Source: Lunularia cruciata (Eukaryota > Streptophyta > Marchantiopsida > Lunulariales > Lunulariaceae). Taken from it: a stretch of DNA of 64,000 nucleotides. Position 1 is the first letter of the stretch. Every line of letters begins with the position of its first letter. Location: assembly GCA_948567375.1 (NCBI GenBank), contig OX419759.1:23227493-23291492 (forward strand), in the 5' to 3' direction. Shown one piece after another: positions 57,234 to 64,000 of the stretch. The notes beneath the pieces are model-generated. The model ran no database searches. It was not told the DNA's origin and was given only the letters and a program-made list of their open reading frames with translations. Position numbers and translations under genes: made by a program.

Positions 57234-58727
57234 CTAAGGCAAAAACTTCTTTTGCACTCTCTTGAATCGAATGGAATCAAACAACATTACCCAATCACCT
57301 TCTTTGAAAGGCTCCACCTTCCTCTTGCCTTGCCTCTTGTCATAGCTCTCCTTTTGTTTCCTTTGGGCTTGCTCCACTCGAACCATAGCAATTGCTCTTG
57401 CCTCTTCCAACTCCATGAGTTGATCCTTCCTTGACTTCTCTGCATCACTTCCTTGTGCTTTCTTCAATCTCCTATGAATGCTTTGGAAGGTAGGAAGATC
57501 AAAGTGAATAGGTAAGGTAGACTCAATACCATACACCAATTGGAATGGAGAATATCCGGTGGAAGTCTTCATGGTTGTCCTATACTCCCACAAAACTGCA
57601 TGAATCCTCTTGTCCCAATGATGTTTAGCCCCCTCCATTTCTGCATCTTTGGCCAACATCATGCACAAGGTCTGATTGGTTCTCTCTGCCAAGCCATTGG
57701 AATTTGGCTTATAGGATGTAGTTACTCTATGTGTGATAGAGGAATGTCGTAGCATGGCTGTAGTAATGCTTCATGTAAACTCTCCTCCTCTATCAGAAAC
57801 CAACTCCAAAGGGCATCCAAACCTAGTGATAATGCGTTCATAAAGAAATCTACCCACTTCATCTTCATTCTTGTCCCTCAATGGTCTAGCCTCAACCCAC
57901 TTGGTAAGGTTATCAATAACTACCACAATGTACCGATTGTTCCTTGGGGTTCTATTGAGAGGACCTACAAAATCAATTCCCCACTTCTCAAAAGGTCCTA
58001 GCAATGGAATTGATCTAAGTGGTGGAGTGGATGTAGACTTTCTAGCAAAAGCTTGACAAACATGACAAGTTTTGCAATAATCAAGACAATCCTTGAAAAT
58101 CCCTCTCCAATGGTAACTTGCATCTAGAATCTTGAAAGCAGTCACCTTTCCTGCAAAGTGTCCTCCACATACTAAACCTTCATGAAACTCCTTTATGAGT
58201 AGGATAGACTCTTCCTTACCCACTGCTCTCCGAAGTAGACCATCTGCTCCTTGGTGAAAAAGAATATCTTCCACCATTGTGTAAGGTCTAGATCTTGCTG
58301 CAAGGGCCTTCCTCTCCCTAGCATGCATCCCTTCTGGATAGTTACCTCTTGTCACAAAATCCACAATCTCCTTGTACTCCATTGGAATCTCTTGAGTGAC
58401 TGAGATTGTCATGAGCTCCTCATCCGGGAAGGAATCATCAACTGGCCCATCTCCATCATGATCATAGGCTCTAGATAACAAATCAGCATTTGCATGTTTC
58501 TTTCCTGGCCTATCCTCAATTGTGTAGTCATACTCAGACAAGAGTATCATCCACCTTGCTAGTCTTCCTTCAACATTAGGCTTGTTGAAGATGTACTTCA
58601 AAGCCTTGTGATCCGTGACAATTGTGGCTTTCCCTCCAATCAAGTAGTGTCTAAACTTCTTGAGACCAAAGATCACTGCCAACCCTTCTCTCTCCGTGAC
58701 AGAGTAGTTCTTCTCTGCTGAAACCAT
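57234..58727 (-). pseudogene. Element C RNase H C-terminus and integrase
   Basis: From 58727: RNase H end (NYSVTEREGLAVIFGLKKFR, VTDHKALKYIF), then the integrase zinc domain (HFAGKVTAFKILDASYHW ... CKTCHVCQ), then the core with WGIDFVGPL, LVSDRGGEF and NSNGLAERTNQTL, so D, D and E are all kept. C-terminus: YDKRQGKRKVEPFKEGDWVM. A single TGA at 57771-57773 interrupts the frame; the text continues in the same frame to 57234. Apart from that stop it looks intact. Confidence 0.92.
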
Positions 58728-60127
58728 CTGCCTACTACATAAGCTATTGGATGATCATGCCCATCTTGGTCTAATTGACTAAGAGTGCATCCTATAGCTA
58801 CATTAGAAGCATCAGTGTAGAGGATGAAAGGCTTACTCCAATCAGGTTTAGCAAGAATTGGAGCTACAACAAGGGATTGCTTGAGCTCCTCAAAAGCTTT
58901 GAGAGCCTCCTTGTCTTCCAAAATCACCATGTAATCTACACCCTTCTTCATGTAGATGGTCAATGCATAAGCCTTGTTGGAAAATGAGAAGATGAACCTC
59001 CTATAGTACCCAACCATCCCCAAGAATTGGCGTAACTTTGTCAAGCTTGAAGGGAATGGAAGGTCTGAGATTTTCCTCACCTTCTCAGGATCAACTGCTA
59101 TTCCATCCTTGGAGATGATGTGCCCCAAAAGTAGACTTTCTTCACATCCAAAAATGCACTTCTCTGGGTTGAGTGATGCATTTGCCTCATCCAAGCGTTG
59201 CAAGACTTTGATTAGGTGCTCAAAGTGCTCCTCCTTGCTCCCATAGACACAAAAGTCATCAATGAAGTCTCTCACAAATTTCCCAATGAAAGGTTCAAAT
59301 ACCTTGTTCATGAACCATTGGAATGTGGTGGGAGCATTGCAAAGCCCAAAAGGCATGACCTTGAAAGCGTAAGTTCCCCAAGGTGTGGTAAACGTGGTGA
59401 GTTGTTGATGCTCTGGTGCAATCTTGATTTGGTTGTATCCACTATAACCATCTCCAAAACTGTACCTCTCATGACCTGCAACCTCCTCCAAGATCTCATC
59501 AATGAATGGCAATGGGTAGTAGTCCTTCTTGGTAACAGCATTGAGCTTCTTGTAATCCACACATACCCGAAGCTTGCCATTTTATTTCTTCACAATGACA
59601 ATTGGAGACACCCATTCTGAATTCTCCACCTCAAAGATAAATCTAGCCTCCTTGAGCTTATCAATCTCCTCCTTCACAACCAAAGATATTGGTGGGCTAA
59701 TGCAACGTTGCTTTTGGCAGATTGGTCTTGGATGTGACTCCACCTCTATCTTGTGCTCCTCCAAGGTGACTTCCTTCAAATCCTTGTAACTAAAAGCAAA
59801 CACATGGATGAACTTGCGGAAAATCTCCTCAAATCTCACCTTCTCCTCCTTGGTAACATTTGGACCATACTTGAGGGTAGATAACCTTCTCTCTACCTCC
59901 TCAAGTGTCAATGGTGATTTATCTGGGTCCTTCAAAACCTCTGGCTTAGGTGAAAAATCCATAGCACACAAAGGATACACATCTGAATCAGATTCATATT
60001 CATCCTCCTCCGTGGAAGTCTCCTCTTCCATACTTGTGTCCACACTTGAAGCTCCTTCTTCAGAATCTGATTCCCAATAATCAGAAGATGGTGTATCTGA
60101 ATGTGAAGTGTTGGTGGTGTTAGTCAC
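58673..60127 (-). pseudogene. Element C reverse transcriptase
   Basis: N-terminal part 60127-59582 (SPLTLEEVERRLSTLKYG, EIDKLKEARFIFEVENSEWV, SPIVIVKK), one in-frame stop at 59579-59581, then 59560-58673: VDYKKLNAVTKKDYYPLPFI, YSGYNQIKIAPEH, VMPFGLCNAPTTF, catalytic RDFIDDFCVYG, FLGMVGYYRRFI, and the RNase H start FILYTDASNVAIGCTLSQLD. A one-base frame change near 58740 separates it from the next frame. The polymerase D-D pair is kept. Confidence 0.92.
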
Positions 60128-61317
60128 AGGAATTGTGACCTATGGTTTGATGGCCCAATCCTCAAGTACCCTTTGTGCCATCGATCAGTTGTGCATGCTG
60201 CTCTCAACCATGGCCTCCCAAGAAGTAAGTCATAGCTTGAATCCTTCAAGACTTGGAAAGTCATGAGATTTTGAACTCCCATAACTGAAACTACCACCTT
60301 ATCCATCACCCCTACTGGTCTAACTTGTTGCTTGTTTGCCATGCTCACCACAAATGTTGAAGGTCTTGAGGGTATCATACCCAACTTCTTCATCAACCTT
60401 TCTGACATGGCATTCACTACTGATCCTCCATCAACCAATGCATCCTTGATGTTGTGACCATTCACTCTCACATCAATCTTGGAGGCATATTCACAAGCCT
60501 CCCATGGTGCTGGCTTGGCATCCACCACCCCCATTGATACTGGAACTTTTGCCTTCTTCTTCTTCTTGCTCCTTGTAGAACTCAAACCACCTCTAAGCTC
60601 CTTTCTCAAGGTAGGGTTCAAAGCAATTAATTGGCCCACTATGATGTTAGCCTTGTGACTACCAACATCCTCCAACACATTGTAGTTCCATTGTTGCTTT
60701 GAGATCAAGAAGTCCTCCATCCCCAACTTCTTCCTTGGAGTCTTTGTTGTTGATGGTGTTGAGGTGCGAGTGCTCCTAGTAGACATAGGATTATCCTTGC
60801 TTGAAGTAAATCCTTGAGAAGAGTGAACATCCTCTGCAAAACGAGCTCTCTTCTTCTCTTGTGCCAAAAGCTCCAAATTAAGACCCTTGGAGTTTGAGCA
60901 CTCTCCCTTCTCATACTTGCTCTCCACCACATCTATGGATGCTATCCCCTTACCTTTGTTTGGATTAGGAGCCACTTGGGTTTCACTACCACCCTCTTTC
61001 CCTCTATTGGCTCCCTCATAACCCCTTCCTCCATGGTAAGTGGAATTTGGGCAATTCCTTTGGATATGGCCTCTTCCTCCACAACCAAAACAATTTCTAT
61101 CATTGAAATTGCTGGTTGGTTGAACTCCTCTATATGGATAGTTTCCATAACTCCTAGGCCCTCTCCCTACATTCTGATCCACCTCTCTCTTCTCCCATAG
61201 TTGCACCACATTGATCTTGAGATCCGCAAGTTGTTCTGTGATGGTTTGGAGTGGATCTTTTGGTGGAGGTGCAAGAACTGGAGCAACTACTACTTGTGGT
61301 GCAACCCTTGTCACCAA
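60124..61317 (-). pseudogene. Element C gag C-terminus and protease
   Basis: 397 codons open. Order: LADLKINVVQLWEK coiled stretch, zinc knuckle CFGCGGRGHIQRNC, a Lys/Ser/Thr-rich linker, then protease ALVDGGSVVNAMSERLMKKL and YDLLLGRPWLRA. D-G-G-S in place of D-S-G is common in this branch of plant elements. The start is shared with the gag frame by a frame change near 61315. The end overlaps the RT frame at 60127. Confidence 0.9.
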
Positions 61318-61932
61318 AGTATCAGAAGTTCCACCATACTTGTGCCTTGAGGAGGATGCACAACCTCCTTCACCACCAAATCACTCTCATCCCCTTCCAA
61401 ACTCTCCTCCATACGAATTGCGATCTTGATAGCTTCAACCTTGGAAGAAGGTTTCTCATATCTCACCTTGCTTCTAATTTGTGGTCTCAATCCTCCCACA
61501 AAATTCTTGGTGAGCATGGCCCCTATGCCAATCATTGTAGTCTCCACATCATCCCCACCCTTCCTCAACACTATGCGAAATCTGGACTCCAACTTTTCCA
61601 CTCTTTCCACATAGACTCTCACTTTCTCTCCATCTCCTTGCTTGAGAAATGTAACCTCACTCATCAATCTCTCATAACTCTCATCAGGAAGAAAGTTCTC
61701 AATGAGTGCTGAAGTCAAAGTCTCCCAAGACTCCTCTTCCCCCTCTCTCCTCTCTCTTTTGGTATTCTGACTCATACCATGTAAGTGCTGCATCCTCAAA
61801 GAAATTTGGTAATAATGAGGCCCACTCATTCTTCCTCCTCTCATTGTTTCCTATGCAAGCTCTCTTGAAGTCTCTCACAAAGGCCTCCACATCTTCTCCA
61901 TCCTTGCTAAAGAAAACCGGAAGTTTCCCCAT
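61311..61932 (-). pseudogene. Element C gag
   Basis: Starts MGKLPVFFSKDGEDVEAFVR (61932) and shifts frame near 61780 into WETLTSALIENFLPDESYER, EKVRVYVERVEKLESRFRI and MLTKNFVGGLRPQIRSKVRY, a standard plant gag domain (W-x-x-L ... F). Two frame changes in 620 bp are the only obvious damage. Confidence 0.88.
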
Positions 61933-62166
61933 CTTAACCCCTCACTATCTTTCTTTTCTCTCAATTTTTTTTTCTCTTTTCTTTTCTCTCACTCCATTAC
62001 TAATAGAGTATATACATGACTAACACCATCTGAGAATAATACACTCTAGGGAACACAAAAGGTTTAGGTTGATCCAAGATTTCTATAGCAACATCAAATC
62101 CTAGAGTGCATATTAATCTAACTCTCATGAATAGTTTATCCATAAGTTGAAAGATTATCTCCATCA

Positions 62167-62800
62167 CTAATCTTGAAAACTAGTTGATGAAGGTGGTAGT
62201 ATTTCTGTAGCTGTACTAAGACTCTCTCCAAGATCCTTCACCAAAGTTTCCAAAAGTGCTTTTACTCCACTACACTCATGTCCTTTTGGAAGTCCTTCAA
62301 CTCCACAAACCTCACACAACTCCTTGGTCTTAGATCTCCTCCCTCCCAATCTTGGTGAAGAAGGTCCAACATGCAAACCCAAGTCAAGTAAGCCTCTCCT
62401 TTCCCTCAATCTCTTGCTCTCAAAGGTCAATGGACATGAACTTGCCTTATGTCCCTTCTCTCCACATAGAAAGCACTTAGACTCACTCTTTCCTCCAAGT
62501 GGTGTAGGTTTTTGGATCCTCTCAACACTCTCTTCAAATTCTATTGTAAACTCTCTTTTCCTCAAATCCACACCTACAATCACCTCAAACCCTTGGGGAA
62601 CCTTGCATAATCTCAATTTCCACTCTTGATGGCCCTCCATGTTCCCAAGATGAATCTAAACACTCAAACATGCTTTTTATTGATCTCAAACTTCTCATGC
62701 ATGAGATCTCCACTCTGCAGAATTGACCCTTCCTCACAATGTCACTCAAATCTCCCAACCAGTATGTGACAGTCCTCTGAAATTTCTCACACTTGATCAC
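62167..62800 (-). pseudogene. Element C extra ORF upstream of gag, with zinc knuckle
   Basis: Two overlapping minus frames, 62800-62585 (MIKCEKFQRTVTYWLGDLSD) and 62640-62167 (WKLRLCKVPQGFEVIVGVDL), look like one protein with a frame change near 62610. The second ends with CFLCGEKGHKASSC, a perfect CCHC knuckle, then CEVCGVEGLPKGHEC and a terminal stretch ALLETLVKDLGESL. It lies before gag, between leader and the MGKLPVFF start at 61932, and is separated from gag by about 230 bp. It is distinct from the gag knuckle at 61090. I recognise no further domain. Confidence 0.7.
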
Positions 62801-63289
62801 AACTCCAGGGCATCTCCTTGCGCAAAATTTCAGATCTTTTCATTGAGCCATTTGGCCTAGACACCTTTCTATTCAGCACACAAATTTCAGATTTGGTCTG
62901 AAAACCACCCCCTTCACTTCAAAAACTCATAGTGCCCTGCGCAAAAACGATCTCTCTCTAAATTTTATGGCAGCAGGTAGAATACAATGCACTTAATTTT
63001 CTTGGAAATTTTCAGGACAATTAACTGAAAATTGAAGAAATGGCAGACTCTGTACAATTTTCCAGAGAGCATGCAGTTGCGGGAGCACTTTACCCTATCA
63101 ACTTTCAAAAAATTCTAGCCCAATGCGCATAGAAGCTCTCACAATAATTTCAAGTGTGCTAACTGAAAGATAACCCAAGTTATCATGTGTAGAAATCTCA
63201 AGTCTAGATCTCAAACTTGAGATTTTGCCCCAAATCACCTTAATCCCCAAAATCTGCAATCCACCTCACACAATCTCTCCAATTCCTCT
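62801..63289 (-). other. Untranslated leader of element C
   Basis: Pyrimidine-rich on the plus strand, with no frame of note. It separates the leader peptide frame from the extra ORF. Confidence 0.5.
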
Positions 63290-63500
63290 CATGTATACAA
63301 GATGTACAAAATCACCTCAAAGACATCATAATGAACTACAGGGTATACAAATGGATCTTGGTTCTCTAACATAAGTTCAGCCCTCTCCTCTCCTAATGTT
63401 CTCTCCAAGTGAGCTCTCATAGCCTCCTTCTGCCTAATGTAGAATTGGACGCGGAACATTATCTTGCCTTCTAGAGAGGTCCCGACAACAGAACCAAAAA
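63290..63500 (-). pseudogene. Element C leader reading frame
   Basis: Open from the primer site to the stop at 63289-63291. It contains RVQFYIRQKEAMRAHLERTL and NQDPFVYPVVHYDVF, ending YILYT. The second half aligns position by position with the leaders of families A and D (spacing from G-E to PVV-Y and to the end is the same). Confidence 0.5.
63477..63496 (-). promoter_or_regulatory. Primer binding site of element C, Asp-tRNA-like
   Basis: TGGTTCTGTTGTCGGGACC on the minus strand, a few bases after the LTR. It resembles the plant tRNA-Asp complement TGGCGCCGTTGCCGGGGA with several changes. Confidence 0.6.
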
Positions 63501-64000
63501 TATGAGCCGGCCTTTCTCTCACTCAGGATGAACCTCTGATGGCTATTATGGTAGCGCACCATGGACCAAGAAGGCAAGGAACCCCAACTCCATCATACTC
63601 CTCCAAGGCTAACACTCCAAGACTCAAGACATTGCTCACTAGAGAACTCAATGAGAGAGATAGTTGCAAATGAAAGGATGATGAGTACCTCCTCATCCCT
63701 TGTTTATATACTTGTGAAATAGTTACGTACCAAAGTTACTAATTACCGTAGTAACTCAAGTTACTAGACTAAAAGTCAAGTAAAGTCAAAAAGTAGAAAG
63801 GAATATCCATTCACATGGGCATATTCTCCTAAACATGTGGTCTTATCTTGACCCAACCACTAAGTCAAGGATTCCTTCACATGGGCTATCCTTGGACTAA
63901 AGAAGAATCCAAAACAAAAATGCTTGCGGGCCCAAGAGTTCTCAACTCTTTCCTCAAAGCCAAACACCTAGGAATAATACCAAGTCAACACACTAAAATC
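63501..64000 (-). repeat. 5' LTR of element C, partial
   Basis: Begins TATGAGCCGGCC and follows the LTR at 56373 closely to the window end. About 190 bp are missing beyond it. Confidence 0.92.

Larger units (their letters stand above)
56373..64000 (-). mobile_element. Ty3/gypsy element C, nearly complete, 5' LTR leaves the window
   Basis: On the minus strand: 5' LTR (64000-63501, partial), Asp-tRNA-like primer site, leader, extra ORF with zinc knuckle (62800-62167), gag (61932-61311), gag-protease (61317-60124), RT (60127-58673), RNase H and integrase (58727-57234), polypurine tract, 3' LTR (57062-56373). There is no chromodomain. The DGG-type protease and Asp primer site fit the non-chromovirus Tat/Athila side of plant Ty3/gypsy (family knowledge). 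Few disabling changes are present, so it is the youngest element here. Confidence 0.88.

Noticed and set aside
1-64000. CRISPR arrays, rRNA, operons, bacterial signals
   Set aside because: Nothing with regular short direct repeats and unique spacers, and no rRNA blocks. Introns and plant retroelements show nuclear eukaryotic DNA.

Overview
This window looks like nuclear DNA of a land plant. It has an intron-bearing xyloglucan endotransglucosylase/hydrolase (XTH) gene with GT-AG introns, plant-type LTR retrotransposons with initiator-Met-tRNA and Asp-tRNA-like primer sites, and AT-rich, largely non-coding spacers. I cannot name the species. The mix of elements, including a Ty3-like family with a PHD finger, makes me lean weakly towards a non-angiosperm, but that is inference. 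No bacterial, organellar or RNA-gene signals were found.

Layout. 1-~4000: remnant of a Ty3/gypsy element (family A, minus strand), broken by the 5' LTR and degenerate interior of another LTR element (family D, plus strand). ~4000-8530: spacer. 8532-10324 (minus): the one convincing host gene, a four-exon XTH encoding about 314 aa with a signal peptide. 10.5-31 kb: AT-rich spacer with no gene I can support. It holds short dispersed repeats, a tandem repeat at 25.26-25.57 kb and a few unexplained open frames. 31.35-31.74 kb: a large near-perfect palindrome.

31.7-54.8 kb is a nested set of retrotransposons whose order can be read from target-site duplications. A plus-strand Ty1/copia element (gag at 32067-32692, resuming at 54604) was split by a minus-strand chromodomain-bearing Ty3/gypsy element A (32698-54598, duplication CTCTA on both sides). 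Into A went a second copy of the same family in the opposite orientation (A', 34209-40803), a solo LTR of family C (40848-41532), and a 10.3-kb Ty3-like element B (43355-53690, duplication AAAAT). A' itself carries a solo LTR of family D (35757-36495, duplication TTGTG). B carries a solo LTR of family A (52969-53394, duplication TCACT). 54.8-56.4 kb: a lysine/glutamate-rich coding remnant of unknown family (E). 56.4-64 kb: a comparatively young minus-strand Ty3/gypsy element C with an Asp-tRNA-like primer site; its 5' LTR runs off the window.

All polyproteins are broken by stops and frameshifts, so none of these elements looks autonomous. Points most worth a second look: family A LTRs carry arrays of perfect heat-shock-element units upstream of a TATA box; element B ends its pol with a complete PHD finger; three different families share a short leader-encoded peptide just after the primer site; there is a hairpin-within-a-hairpin palindrome beside the copia LTR; and element C has an extra zinc-knuckle reading frame upstream of gag.
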